From: Bradyrhizobium sp. JYMT SZCCT0180
Lineage (GTDB): Bacteria > Pseudomonadota > Alphaproteobacteria > Rhizobiales > Xanthobacteraceae
Length of the DNA: 64,000 nucleotides
Reading direction: 5' to 3'
Assembly: GCF_018130165.1 (NCBI RefSeq)
Contig: NZ_JAFCLZ010000027.1
Coordinates: 54,156-118,155, forward strand
Below the pieces are notes generated by a model. That model saw only the letters and a list, made by a program, of their open reading frames with translations, was not told where the DNA came from and searched no databases. Position numbers and translations under genes: made by a program. Shown piece by piece: positions 52,168 to 60,943 of this stretch (its first letter is position 1; every line of letters begins with the position of its first letter).

Positions 52168-52743
52168 TCAAACCCGATTTGCCTTCAGCCACGCCAGCAC
52201 GTCGCCGGCATTCCGGTCCGGCGGAAACACCGGATAGAACACGTGGCTGATGCGTGCGTTGTCGATGATCAGCGCCAGCCGCTTGATCAGCGTCAGCCCC
52301 GCCACCTCCATGGTCGGCAATTTCAACGCGCGGGTCAGCGCCAGCTTCTCATCCGACAGCACCGGGAACGGCAGATGCAGCCGCGACGCCATTTCGGTCT
52401 GGTAGACGTTGCTTTGCGTCGACAGGCCGAAGACATGCCTGGCGCCGGCAGCCTTCAGATCGGCGAACAGATCGCGGAACGAGCAGGTCTGTGGCGTGCA
52501 GCCGCGCGCCCCCGGGATCATATCCCAATCATCGACCAGGCTGATCTTGCCGGGCTCGCCGGTGCGGGGATAGGCGAATACGACGACCCGGCCCGGCAGC
52601 GCCGACAGCGTGACCGAATTGTCGTCGGTCGCCATCAGGCTGAGCGGCGGGATCGTCATCCCGACGAGGTGGGCAGCTGCGCCATCGTCCGACGGCGCCG
52701 GGATCTTGCTCCAGTCGACTTCGAGCAGATTTTTTTGATTCAT
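52168..52743 (-). CDS. PrxQ/BCP-like peroxiredoxin
   Basis: Thiol peroxidases of this group reduce H2O2 and organic peroxides with thioredoxin or similar donors. The 191-residue product has a thioredoxin fold (VVVFAYPRTGEPGK) and two cysteines, C82 and C87, in ARGCTPQTCSFRDL, the CX4C arrangement of PrxQ. The segment FGLSTQSNVYQTEMASRLHLPFPVLSDE is also typical. In this version the sequence before the peroxidatic cysteine is longer than in E. coli BCP, so it is a subgroup. It is divergent from nothing close; repeats flank it on both sides. Confidence 0.9.
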   Translation of the reverse strand: MNQKNLLEVDWSKIPAPSDDGAAAHLVGMTIPPLSLMATDDNSVTLSALPGRVVVFAYPRTGEPGKISLVDDWDMIPGARGCTPQTCSFRDLFADLKAAGARHVFGLSTQSNVYQTEMASRLHLPFPVLSDEKLALTRALKLPTMEVAGLTLIKRLALIIDNARISHVFYPVFPPDRNAGDVLAWLKANRV

Positions 52744-52762
52744 TGTTGCAACTCTCCATCGT

Positions 52763-52844
52763 CGTCATTGCGAGCGAAGCGAAGCAATCCATGGTACCGC
52801 AAGGAAGATGGATTGCTTCGTCGCAAGTGCTCCTCGCAATGACG
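52763..52844. repeat. copy of the 'CGTCATTGCGAGCGAAGCGAAGCAA' interspersed element
   Basis: Ends CGTCATTGCGAGCG and CTCGCAATGACG and inner GAAGCAATCCATGG and GATGGATTGCTTCG arms make a clear inverted repeat. It is related to 43169-43309. It lies between the peroxiredoxin start and the smpB stop. Confidence 0.88.
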
Positions 52845-52863
52845 GAAAGACATTAGGTCGCCG

Positions 52864-53337
52864 CTACCCCCGCGCCCGAAGCAGGCGGCCCTTCTCCCGG
52901 CCCCAGTCGCGTTTCTTCTCGCTCTCGCGCTTGTCGTGCAGCTTCTTGCCCTTGGCCACCGCCAGCAGCAGCTTGGCGCGGCCGCGCTCGTTGAAATAGA
53001 GCTTTAGCGGGATCAGCGTCATGCCCTCGCGATCGACCGCACCCATCAGCTTGTTGATCTGCTTGCGGTGCAGCAGCAGTTTACGCGGCCGCTTGGGCTC
53101 GTGGTTGAAGCGGTTGGCCTGCAGATATTCGGGAATATTGGCGTTGATCAGCCAGATCTCACCGTCCTTGGTGTCCGCATAGGACTCCGCAATGGTGGTC
53201 TTGCCGTTGCGAATTGATTTCACCTCGGTGCCGGTCAGCGCGATGCCGGTCTCGATGGTGTCCTCGATCGCATAGTTGAACCGGGCCTTGCGGTTCTCGG
53301 CGACGACCTTGATCGGGCGCTCGTTCTTCTCGGCCAC
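52864..53337 (-). CDS. smpB: SsrA-binding protein SmpB
   Basis: SmpB brings tmRNA to stalled ribosomes for trans-translation. The 157-residue product has the beta-barrel blocks KVVAENRKARFNYAIEDTIE, GIALTGTEVKSIRNGKTTIAESYA and RPRKLLLHRKQINKLMG, and a basic C-terminal tail (KKLHDKRESEKKRDWGREKGRLLRA) that lies in the mRNA channel. It follows mscL with a gap of one base. No tmRNA gene was found in the window. Confidence 0.97.
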   Translation of the reverse strand: MAEKNERPIKVVAENRKARFNYAIEDTIETGIALTGTEVKSIRNGKTTIAESYADTKDGEIWLINANIPEYLQANRFNHEPKRPRKLLLHRKQINKLMGAVDREGMTLIPLKLYFNERGRAKLLLAVAKGKKLHDKRESEKKRDWGREKGRLLRARG

Positions 53338-53338
53338 G

Positions 53339-53755
53339 TTAGCTCTTCTTGAGGAGATCGCGGATCTCGGTCAGCAACTCTTCCTGGCGCGTCGGCTTCG
53401 GCGGCTCGGCGGGCTTGGCTTCATCCTTGCGCTTCAGCGTGTTCATGGCGCGAATGACCATGAACAGCACGAACGCAATGATGATGAAATTCAGCGTCAG
53501 CGTCAGGAAGCTGCCCCAGGCCAGCACGGCGCCCTGCTTCTTGGCGTCGGCCAGGTTGGTCGCCGTCACCGCCTTCGACATTCCGGTGAAATAATTGGAG
53601 AAGTCGAGACCGCCGGTGATCGCACCGATGATCGGCATGATGATGTCGCCGACCAGCGAGGTCACGATGGCGCCGAAGGCCGCACCGATGATGACGCCGA
53701 CGGCGAGGTCGACGACATTGCCCTTCATCGCAAACTCGCGGAATTCCTTCAGCAT
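53339..53755 (-). CDS. mscL: large-conductance mechanosensitive channel MscL
   Basis: MscL opens under membrane tension to release solutes on osmotic downshock. The 138-residue product has the conserved first segment MLKEFREFAMKGNVVDLAVG, two membrane helices (GVIIGAAFGAIVTSLV and FIIIAFVLFMVIRAMN) and a charged C-terminal helix. It lies between dapA and smpB on the same strand, 42 bp after dapA ends and one base before smpB, so an operon is likely. Confidence 0.97.
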   Translation of the reverse strand: MLKEFREFAMKGNVVDLAVGVIIGAAFGAIVTSLVGDIIMPIIGAITGGLDFSNYFTGMSKAVTATNLADAKKQGAVLAWGSFLTLTLNFIIIAFVLFMVIRAMNTLKRKDEAKPAEPPKPTRQEELLTEIRDLLKKS

Positions 53756-53797
53756 AGTCGGTTTCCTTCGTGCATCAGGCGAAGTGAGAGGCCGGCC

Positions 53798-54688
53798 TTA
53801 GTTGATCAGGCCGGCATGGACCATGGCGTCGCGGATCACCTTGCCGGTTGGCGGCGTCACATTCATCAGCGGCAGGCGCACTTCTTCTTCCAGCCGTCCG
53901 AGCAGCTTGAGGCCATGCTTGGCCCCCGCGAGACCCGGCTCCTTGAAGACGGCATCATGCAGCGGCACCAACCGGTCCTGAAGCTTCAGTCCGGTGGCGT
54001 AATCGCCCTTCAGGACGGCCGTCATCAGTTCGGCGCACAGTTTTGGCGCCACGTTGGCGACCACCGAAATGCAACCATGTCCGCCCGCCGCCATGTAGGC
54101 CAACGCGGTCATGTCCTCACCGGACAGCTGGATAAAATCCGGTCCCATCGCATGGCGCTGTTGCGACACTCGCGCGAGATTGGCGGTGGCGTCCTTGACG
54201 CCGGCGATGTTCTTCAACTCGAACAACCGGGTCATGGTTTCGACGGACATATCGACGACGGAGCGCGGCGGAATGTTGTAGATGATGATCGGGATGCCGA
54301 TCGCGTCATTCACCGCCTTGAAGTGCTGATACATCCCTTCCTGGGTCGGCTTGTTGTAATAGGGCGTGACCACCAGCACGGCGTCGGCGCCGGCCTTCTC
54401 GGCGTGGACAGCCAGATCGACGGCCTCGCGCGTGGAGTTCGAGCCCGCGCCGGCAATGACAGGCACGCGCCCCTTTGCCTCCTCGATACAGATTTCGACC
54501 ACACGGTGATGCTCAGCATGGCTCAGCGTCGGGCTTTCGCCTGTCGTGCCGACGGGAACGAGACCGTGTGAACCCTGCTCGATTTGCCAGCTGACGAGAC
54601 CGCGGAACGCCGCTTCGTCGAGCGAGCCGTTCTTGAATGGCGTGACCAAGGCGGTGAAGGATCCCTGGAATTTTGTCTTGGCTGCCAT
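53798..54688 (-). CDS. dapA: 4-hydroxy-tetrahydrodipicolinate synthase
   Basis: DapA condenses pyruvate with aspartate semialdehyde, the first committed step towards diaminopimelate and lysine. The 296-residue TIM barrel has the pyruvate-binding GTTGESPTLS, catalytic Y137 (IIIYNIPPRS) and Schiff-base lysine K165 (IAGVKDATAN). The order dapA-mscL-smpB on the minus strand and divergence from the lytic transglycosylase gene is common in Rhizobiales. Confidence 0.96.
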   Translation of the reverse strand: MAAKTKFQGSFTALVTPFKNGSLDEAAFRGLVSWQIEQGSHGLVPVGTTGESPTLSHAEHHRVVEICIEEAKGRVPVIAGAGSNSTREAVDLAVHAEKAGADAVLVVTPYYNKPTQEGMYQHFKAVNDAIGIPIIIYNIPPRSVVDMSVETMTRLFELKNIAGVKDATANLARVSQQRHAMGPDFIQLSGEDMTALAYMAAGGHGCISVVANVAPKLCAELMTAVLKGDYATGLKLQDRLVPLHDAVFKEPGLAGAKHGLKLLGRLEEEVRLPLMNVTPPTGKVIRDAMVHAGLIN

Positions 54689-54998
54689 GGATTTCCTCCC
54701 AACGCGCGCGTGACGGCACTGCTAAAAATGACCAGCCAATTCATATCGGGTCTGGCGATCTGGCGAAAGGGCCGAAGGATATGACCACAGGCCTTTGTTT
54801 TTGACGCGTTTTCCGGCCGCGCGGCGCGGGCGTTCCCGGATCGAATCCGGAAGGCTCGAAAACGCCGCAGCCGCGATTTTGCCGTGGTGTTGGCGCAAAC
54901 ACCCCGGGACGCGACGTTTTTAGCATTTTGTCCACATATTCAATCAAATAGACCTAAGGCTTGAGCGATTGAATGATTCGCCGCCGCAGAGGAAATCC
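54689..54998. other. 310-bp divergent region between dapA and slt
   Basis: It carries the interspersed element at 54801-54866. The AT-rich stretch 54918-54960 (TTTTAGCATTTTGTCCACATATTC) is the probable slt promoter area. No gene is supported. Confidence 0.5.
54801..54866. repeat. copy of the 'GACGCGTTTTC...CTCGAAAACGC' interspersed element
   Basis: Ends TTGACGCGTTTTCCGG and GGCTCGAAAACGCC agree with the copy at 2628-2680. The middle part differs, with a GATCGAATCCGGAAG block. Confidence 0.65.
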
Positions 54999-57236
54999 GT
55001 GACCCGCTCCGCCCGCGCAGCCGCATTGCGATCGACCGCACTGGCGACAGCTCTGGTGCTCGTGGTCGGGCTATTTGCAATGTCGGTGGAGGCCTGGGCC
55101 CAGCCGAAAGTTCCATTGCCGAAGCCGCGGCCGATCGCCCGCAGCGTGGTCCCCAAGACCACACCTGCTGCAATCCCGACGGCTGCGATCCCGACACAGC
55201 ATTCTGCGCCCGCAACGACAGCTCCCGCCGCGCCAATTCCAGCACCGGCGCTGGCGCCTGCGACGCGCCAGCACGCCGCCCTGCCCGCGGCGCGCAAGCC
55301 CGTGACCGCTGCCGCGGTTGCCGCGACGTCGTCGACCTCGCAGTCCGACAAGGATGCGCTGGAGAACGTCATCGAGCTCGTTCGAAAGCGCAAACCGGGG
55401 GACGCGACGCAGGCGCAAGCCGCGATTTCAGATCCCGTCGCCCGCAAGCTCGCCGAATGGGTGATCCTGCGCAGCGACGACAATGGCGCTTCCGTCGAGC
55501 GCTATCGCACTTTCGTTTCGGCCAATCCGAGCTGGCCCTCGCAGACCTTCCTGCGCCGGCGCATCGAGGCCGCGCTGTGGGACGACCGCCGCGACGACGC
55601 CACGGTCTGGTCGTGGTTCGAAAACGAATCGCCGATCTCGGCCAAGGGCAAGTTCGCGCTGGCACGGGTGATGATCGGGCGCGGCGATCGCGCCAATGCC
55701 GAACGCCTGGTGCGCGATGCCTGGCGGCACGACGGCATGACCGAGGACACCGAAAACACCGCGCTCGATCTGTTCGGCGCCCTGCTGACGGCCGGCGATC
55801 ACAAGGCGCGGATGGATTTTCTGCTCTATGGCACCGAGCAGGAAGCCGGCGGCCTGCGCGCCGCGAAGCGGCTGGGTGCGGGCCACATGGCCTTGGCCAA
55901 GGCGCGCATCGCGGCCAACAAGAAGGGCTCGAACCTCCGGGCCTTGCTGGACGCGGTGCCACGCGAACTGCACGGCGACCCCGGCTACACCTTTGCCAGG
56001 ATCCAGCTGCTGCGTCGCGAGGAGAAATTCGCCGAGGCCGCCCAGCTGATGCTGAGCGCGCCGAAGGATCCGGGCCGTCTGCACAATCTCAACGAATGGT
56101 GGATCGAGCGGCGGCTCCTGGCGCGCAAGATGATGGACGTCGGCGAACACCGCAACGCCTATCTGATCGCGCGGGATGCCGCCCTGCCCTCGCGCGACAT
56201 CTACAAGACCGAGCAGGAATTCACCGCCGGCTGGATTGCTTTGCGCTTCCTCAAAGACCCTGCTGTAGCCGCCCAGCATTTCGCGCGGATCGGCGTCGGC
56301 AGCGTGAACCCGACCGCGCTGGCCCGCGCCGGCTATTGGCAAGGCCGCGCGGCGGAAGCTGCCGGCCGCGCCCAGGAAGCCCGCGCCGCCTACACAAGGG
56401 CCGCCGAACAGTCGACCAGCTATTACGGCCAGCTGGCGCGCGCCAAACTTGGATTGCCGCAGATCGAACTGAACGGCGTCCCCCGCGGGCGCGGCGCCGA
56501 GCGGCTCGAGATCGTGCGCGCGGTGCAATTGCTCTATGAGCTCCAGGAGCGCGAGCTCGCCATCCCGATTTTCGGCGACATGGGCGAGAACGGCGATCCC
56601 GACGCGCTGGCCGGGCTCGGCGAGCTGACCGCGCGCTACACCGACGCCCGCGGCATGCTGTTGCTCGGCAAGGCCGCCCTCAATCGCGGCCTGCCGTTCG
56701 ACCACTACGCCTATCCCGTCAACGGCATCCCATCGTTCAAGCAGATCGGCCCCGAGGTCGAGCAAAGCGTTGTCTACGCCATCTGCCGGCAGGAAAGCGC
56801 CTTCAACCAGGCCGTGGTCTCGCCGGCGCAGGCCTACGGGCTGATGCAGGTGACGCCGGACGCCGGGCGCTATGTCGCCAAGCGGGCCGGCGTCAGCTTC
56901 GACCTCAACCGGATGAAGACCGATCCGGTCTACAACGCCGCGATGGGCGCCGCCGAGCTTGGCGGGCTGCTCGAGGACTATCGCGGCTCCTACATCCTGA
57001 CCTTCGCCGGGTACAATGCCGGCCGCGGCAGCGTCAAGAAATGGATCGAGCGCTATGGCGATCCGCGCGACCCCAAGGTCGACGCGGTCGACTGGGTCGA
57101 ACAGATCCCGTTCTCCGAAACGCGAAACTACGTGCAGCGGATCATGGAGAATCTGCAGGTCTACCGCGCGCGTTTCGGCGGCGGGACCAGGCTTCAGATC
57201 GAAGCCGATTTGCGGCGCGGCTCCAGCGTCGAGTAG
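54999..57236 (+). CDS. slt: soluble lytic murein transglycosylase, Slt70-like
   Basis: Slt enzymes cut peptidoglycan glycan strands to anhydromuropeptides. The product (745 residues) has a Sec signal (ALATALVLVVGLFAMSVEAWA), a Pro/Ala-rich linker, a long helical superhelix domain and a C-terminal lysozyme-like domain with catalytic E599 in ICRQESAFN, AYGLMQVTPDAG, and TFAGYNAGRGSVKKW. The start is GTG at 54999 because AGAGGAAA lies just before it; a TTG at 54969 is an alternative. It is divergent from dapA. Length and order match the periplasmic Slt family. Confidence 0.94.
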   Translation: MTRSARAAALRSTALATALVLVVGLFAMSVEAWAQPKVPLPKPRPIARSVVPKTTPAAIPTAAIPTQHSAPATTAPAAPIPAPALAPATRQHAALPAARKPVTAAAVAATSSTSQSDKDALENVIELVRKRKPGDATQAQAAISDPVARKLAEWVILRSDDNGASVERYRTFVSANPSWPSQTFLRRRIEAALWDDRRDDATVWSWFENESPISAKGKFALARVMIGRGDRANAERLVRDAWRHDGMTEDTENTALDLFGALLTAGDHKARMDFLLYGTEQEAGGLRAAKRLGAGHMALAKARIAANKKGSNLRALLDAVPRELHGDPGYTFARIQLLRREEKFAEAAQLMLSAPKDPGRLHNLNEWWIERRLLARKMMDVGEHRNAYLIARDAALPSRDIYKTEQEFTAGWIALRFLKDPAVAAQHFARIGVGSVNPTALARAGYWQGRAAEAAGRAQEARAAYTRAAEQSTSYYGQLARAKLGLPQIELNGVPRGRGAERLEIVRAVQLLYELQERELAIPIFGDMGENGDPDALAGLGELTARYTDARGMLLLGKAALNRGLPFDHYAYPVNGIPSFKQIGPEVEQSVVYAICRQESAFNQAVVSPAQAYGLMQVTPDAGRYVAKRAGVSFDLNRMKTDPVYNAAMGAAELGGLLEDYRGSYILTFAGYNAGRGSVKKWIERYGDPRDPKVDAVDWVEQIPFSETRNYVQRIMENLQVYRARFGGGTRLQIEADLRRGSSVE

Positions 57237-57366
57237 CGCCGTCGCACAGGTTTTATGGGGTCGGGATTCCCGGCGGTTGGATCGAGCTGTCGTCGAAAGC
57301 CAGCACCTTGGAGATCCCGGCTGGACGTTGTTGGCCGCCCGGCGGAAGTGGTCTAGAATCGACGTC

Positions 57367-58203
57367 GTGAATAACAGGCAGAACAATTCGCGCGATCAGG
57401 CGCTTCAGCAGGCCTCACAAGCGCTGCAGATGCAGCAGTTCGATCGAGCCCAGCAGCTGGTGTCCGGCCTGCTGAAATCGAACCGCACCGACAGGAGCGC
57501 GGTCCTCGTTCTGGCTCATGCCCTGATCGGTCAAAATCGTCACGTTGAGGCGATCATGCCGCTCGAAAGGGTGATGCGCCGTAACAGCGACGCGGAAATC
57601 GAAACCCTGCTTGGTGCCGTGTTGTGCGGTGCACGCCGATCGTCGGATGGTATCGATCAATTGCGGCGCACCGCGGCAAGGCGTCCGCCCTATTTCCCTG
57701 CGTTTCAGGAACTGGCAGGCCAGCTTTCCAAAGCCGGACAACTCAACGAAGCGATCAGGACCATCGAGGATGCCCTCGCATTGGCTCCAGACAACGTCGA
57801 TTTGAAACTCGATTTGGGGCGCCTGCTGCTTGAGGACAATGATCGCGCAAGGGCTCGCGAAACTCTGATGGTCGCTCGCGATGCAGCGCCGGGGCGCCCG
57901 GACATCCTGACAGAACTCGGGCGGGCCTTGCTGCTTGACGGCGAATACGCGGCAGCTGCCGATGCCTTCCGCCACGCGCTCGGCCTGCGTCCTCAGGATG
58001 CGTTGGCGCGCGCCAACCTTGCCGCATGCCTGCTGGAGATGGGAGAGCGCGATGGTGGCGAGGCTGCCTTGCGTTCCGTCATGCGCGGACGCCCTCAGAT
58101 GCTCGGCCGCGCCGCCTACGCCCTTTCCGCTTCCTCACATGGGCGCTTTTTTTTCCGGCGGAGTGCGGTGGTGCAATTCCTGGGCGAGAATCGCCCGGAG
58201 TAG
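57367..58203 (+). CDS. tetratricopeptide repeat protein
   Basis: A 278-residue protein of helical repeats. TPR-type units are seen around AQQLVSGLLKSNRTDRSAVL, LERVMRRNSDAEIETLLGAV, AIRTIEDALALAPDNVDLKLD, and ADAFRHALGLRPQDALARAN. There is no signal peptide or membrane helix, so it is probably cytoplasmic. The start is taken as the GTG at 57367; the frame is open upstream but there it overlaps slt out of register. It lies 130 bp after slt on the same strand. The partner is unknown. Confidence 0.75.
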   Translation: MNNRQNNSRDQALQQASQALQMQQFDRAQQLVSGLLKSNRTDRSAVLVLAHALIGQNRHVEAIMPLERVMRRNSDAEIETLLGAVLCGARRSSDGIDQLRRTAARRPPYFPAFQELAGQLSKAGQLNEAIRTIEDALALAPDNVDLKLDLGRLLLEDNDRARARETLMVARDAAPGRPDILTELGRALLLDGEYAAAADAFRHALGLRPQDALARANLAACLLEMGERDGGEAALRSVMRGRPQMLGRAAYALSASSHGRFFFRRSAVVQFLGENRPE

Positions 58204-58208
58204 CCAGA

Positions 58209-58309
58209 GCGTTTTCCAGCGAAGTGGGCACCGGTTCGCGTCAAGAAAACGCGTCAAAACGAGAATCTAGAGCCCCGTTCCGATTCCATCGGAACGGAAA
58301 GTGCTCTAG
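58209..58309. repeat. composite interspersed element with 'CGTTTTC...GAAAACG' and 'TCTAGAGC...GCTCTAG' parts
   Basis: The first half (GCGTTTTCCAGCGAAGTGGG to GTCAAGAAAACGCG) belongs to the GACGCGTTTTC family; the second half has GTTCCGATTCCATCGGAAC as a hairpin inside CTAGAGC/GCTCTAG ends. Both parts are forms I recognise as common in Bradyrhizobium. Confidence 0.7.
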
Positions 58310-58596
58310 GTCCTGAAATTCCGCCTGTACAATCCGGGCTCTCGCCTGATCTGGAGTTGCAACGCGCTAACCCGCCGCGCTTCTTCTTCCGTGAAGGAAG
58401 AAATTTGCGCGCTCCAGTTTTCTCGCTTGACGGGAATGCATTGCGCGATGGGCGTGCCCTTCGGGATAACACCCTCGAAGTCCCTGTCATGCCAATGCGC
58501 CGGGAAGTGCACCCAGGTGTCCTTGTAGCGGTCGCAATCGACCAGTCCGCTCAGCGTGGTAAAAGGCAGATCGAAGCGATCAGCTGATGAATACGG
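58306..58596 (-). pseudogene. 3' remnant of a conserved gene (possibly DUF6065-like), truncated at its 5' side
   Basis: The minus-strand frame reads RFDLPFTTLSGLVDCDRY, then HFPAHWHDRDFEGVIPKGTP and ends in RRNFRT with a TAG at 58306. The text has clear protein character but there is no start codon with a ribosome site: upstream the frame runs into the end of the next gene (58613). The best explanation is the C-terminal third of a longer gene cut by insertion of the DNA beginning near 58600. The family guess is weak. Confidence 0.55.
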
Positions 58597-58612
58597 GACG
58601 CAATCGCATTGG

Positions 58613-59191
58613 TCATGTCCTCCGAAACATCGAGCGTAAGGCCACGATAAACCGGGCTAAGAATGCCCTTTCATAACGTTCGACCGCTAAAAGCTCTGGA
58701 ATAGCTCGGCGAAACGCCTCGGATAAACGCGCCGGCTCATTGGGCGGCAAAGGCAGGGGCGGCTTGATCCTGCGCAAACGCGGCATTCTGCTGCCGTTCA
58801 ATGCCCTGTCGATTTGCCGCACTTCGCGGGCGGTGAAAATGATGGGGTCAAATTGGTTTGGCCAATAAGACCGGTTCAATCGACCAACCAACAAAACGCG
58901 TTCGACAAGCGATAACTTGTATCGCGTGACTCGCTCGAGATCAGAGGTGGCCTGGGCTAGCTTTTGGATATCTTTGAGGATCCTTTCATCAGAGTGATCA
59001 TCTGCAAACTCGCGAGCGAGCAGCTCGATTTCTTCTACACGGATGCGTAAATCGATAGATAAACCATGCCGGAGCGAATTCTTGCTAGACCGTCCCTTTC
59101 CTGCGCGCGAGCGCGGACCGGTACTTCGGGCCGAATTACGCCTATTCGCCTGAAGCTGCCGTTCGCTAGCCAATGCTTTCGCCTTTCTCAC
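58613..59191 (-). CDS. hypothetical protein with 'STGPRSRAGKGRSSKNSLRHGL' type N-terminus
   Basis: The 192-residue product starts with a basic region whose pattern (RRNSARSTGP, GKGRSSKNSLRHGL) recurs in many bacterial proteins of unknown function. The middle is helical (RVEEIELLAREFADD) and the end is rich in Arg and Leu. No catalytic motif is seen. It overlaps the 3' end of the next gene by 26 bp, so the two are one transcript. Base composition is lower in GC than the core genes. Function unknown. Confidence 0.7.
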   Translation of the reverse strand: MRKAKALASERQLQANRRNSARSTGPRSRAGKGRSSKNSLRHGLSIDLRIRVEEIELLAREFADDHSDERILKDIQKLAQATSDLERVTRYKLSLVERVLLVGRLNRSYWPNQFDPIIFTAREVRQIDRALNGSRMPRLRRIKPPLPLPPNEPARLSEAFRRAIPELLAVERYERAFLARFIVALRSMFRRT

Positions 59192-59789
59192 GGATAATCG
59201 AAGGTTCCGTCTTGGTTGATATCGCCACCCGTCCTGACGTGATTGACCGCCTTTTTTGCTGCGCTTGAGAGCGAGAACGGCGTTCGTCCCAAATTCGCAG
59301 CAGCTTAATGGCGGTGCTTTGTGCGGACGCTTGAAGCCTGTTAAGTGCTTGCAACTCTTCCGCGCGGAGCCGGAATGATTCAGCCTTGATATCGCTTTCG
59401 CTCATTCCGAGTTGGGTCAAACGTTTTTGAACTTCTCGGTGCGACTGGTCATCGCTGAAGAATTTATTTGTAAGCTCGTTCGTATCGATACCCATCAAAT
59501 TAGACGTCGGCTCAATCAGGCTCTGTAATGCCGGCACGGTGGCGTTGTTCATTATGCCGGCCTCTAAGGGCTGAAGGCGCTCGACCTGCCAAAACGCGTT
59601 CGCGATCTGCCGCGCGACCAAGTGTTCAATTGGTGTTCGAGGACCGAGCTCGACGTAAATCGCGTTGCGGAAAACCTCAAACGCGCCTTCCGATTCGGAG
59701 CGCAAGAGCACGGTTTTGAAGATGCGATCGAACGGATTTTCCGGCGGCTGCTTTTGAGATTCAGATTCTGGCTTTGGACTGCGTTTCAT
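59166..59789 (-). CDS. hypothetical protein (207 aa), upstream partner of the previous gene
   Basis: The product has a basic, Gln/Glu-rich N-terminus (KRSPKPESESQKQPPENPF), a central part FRNAIYVELGPRTPIEHLVARQ resembling conserved uncharacterised proteins of the same type as its partner, and a basic tail (RRSRSQAQQKRRS). No membrane helix, no catalytic motif. The end overlaps the following gene by 26 bp. The pair is typical accessory DNA; a DNA- or RNA-binding role is only a guess from the charge. Confidence 0.7.
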   Translation of the reverse strand: MKRSPKPESESQKQPPENPFDRIFKTVLLRSESEGAFEVFRNAIYVELGPRTPIEHLVARQIANAFWQVERLQPLEAGIMNNATVPALQSLIEPTSNLMGIDTNELTNKFFSDDQSHREVQKRLTQLGMSESDIKAESFRLRAEELQALNRLQASAQSTAIKLLRIWDERRSRSQAQQKRRSITSGRVAISTKTEPSIIREKGESIG

Positions 59790-60670
59790 GCTGTTTCCTT
59801 CCGAAACAGATTTCTGTTTCGTCAGACATCATGTCTTGACGAACTCCCGAGAACCTCGAATTCCAGTTTTGATTCCGTGATGAGCAGAGGCGACGGTGAT
59901 TGCATGTGAATCTCTTTACCCTCTTTCTCCCTGAAGAAACGAGCTGCAGCTCGACACACACCATTGTCTGACAACGTCCCGATGTACCCCTCTGGGAAAT
60001 GGATCCGGCGAGTTTCGCCAAGCTCCACAGGGCAACATTTACAACAAAAATTAACGACCCTCTAACGCATGCCGCCGTCTGGGCTGGCGATCTAACGTGG
60101 GCTTGCGGATTTCATCGGCAAAGCCGCGAATTCGGTGCAATCACATTAAGCGCGGTGCAAAAAACGCGTGAGATTGATTCTGCAGAAAGAAATTGGGTTT
60201 GTTCTGCAAATCAGGCGAGCGAGCTACGACACGGCGTCGTAGTATTTACGGTCGCGGATATTGCGGGTTTCAACTTCACCAATACCGTAGCCCGATCTGC
60301 AAATTTTTTTGCGTTCTGCGATAGGTGGTCCCTCACCGGCCAGCCCTGGGTCCTAAGCACGTCGCTTTTGACAATCTGATTCGCAAAATTCAACGTCGTA
60401 CTCGGACATGTCCAGTGTGCTGGAAAAAGGACAAGATCCGGTCGGCACGCGCAGCGCACTGTTCGCATTCGTGCGTCTGTCTGGCGCTCGCCGCGAAGCG
60501 GTACGCTCGAGCAGCGTACACCAACCGCTGCCGGCTTCGGCGACAAGAATCGCAACGAACTTTTGCAATCGATGTCGACGAGTGAGTTCAGGAGAACGTC
60601 GAGGTTACGCAGGGAACGCCTCGTAGTCAGAGGCCTTCTTCAAAACCTTCTCCGCTCCGCACACTAGTGG
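59790..60670. other. AT-richer 880-bp stretch with no convincing gene
   Basis: The base composition is visibly less GC-rich than the core genome. One small minus-strand frame (59822-60028) may be real. The rest (60029-60670) has only short frames without ribosome sites. Promoters of the hypothetical pair may lie at 59800-60050. Confidence 0.55.
59822..60028 (-). CDS. possible small protein (68 aa)
   Basis: The product begins MELGETRRIHFPEGYIGTL and has a balanced, protein-like composition with FFREKEGKEIHMQ in the middle. It is in the same direction as the two hypothetical genes and 33 bp upstream of them. No family is recognised and the ribosome site is poor, so this may be chance. Confidence 0.35.
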   Translation of the reverse strand: MELGETRRIHFPEGYIGTLSDNGVCRAAARFFREKEGKEIHMQSPSPLLITESKLEFEVLGSSSRHDV

Positions 60671-60922
60671 TCATGGCTTAGCGCGATGTGCTTTTCGTAA
60701 GCGCACGCCCGAGCCACCCCCGTTCTCGTCGATGAACTCGACACCCGCTTCCTCGATCGCCGCTCGCAATTTTTGCGCGGTGTCTTCGCGGCCACCAATT
60801 TCTCCATCGGCCGCTTCGAGCCGCGCTACGGTGGGTTCAGAAACTCCTGAGCGATCAGCCAGGTCTGCCTGTGACCAAGCGAGGAGTGCCCTTGCCGCCT
60901 TTATTTGCCTGGTGGTTACCAA
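60671..60922 (-). CDS. small XRE-family repressor
   Basis: The 83-residue product is a single HTH_3 domain: QIKAARALLAWSQADLADRSGVSEPTVARLEA, followed by LRAAIEEAGVEFIDENGGGSGVRL, the usual end of small phage-type repressors. It is divergent from the YqaJ gene. Two identical palindromes, ATAGAATTTCTAT, lie 22-71 bp upstream and are probably its operators, so it should repress both itself and the recombination genes. Confidence 0.88.
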   Translation of the reverse strand: MVTTRQIKAARALLAWSQADLADRSGVSEPTVARLEAADGEIGGREDTAQKLRAAIEEAGVEFIDENGGGSGVRLRKAHRAKP

Positions 60923-60943
60923 GGGGAATTACCTTCTCGTTTG

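Larger units (their letters stand above)
58204..58612. other. 409-bp boundary region between core genome and accessory DNA
   Basis: It contains an interspersed element (58209-58309) and the 3' remnant of a gene on the minus strand (58306-58596). No full gene is present. Confidence 0.6.

Noticed and set aside
55428..57386. A 652-codon open frame antisense to slt
   Set aside because: Slt is supported by signal peptide and catalytic glutamate; the antisense frame is a compositional shadow.
60029..60670. Short open frames in the AT-richer stretch as small genes
   Set aside because: They overlap one another on both strands, lack ribosome sites and have no conserved-looking text.
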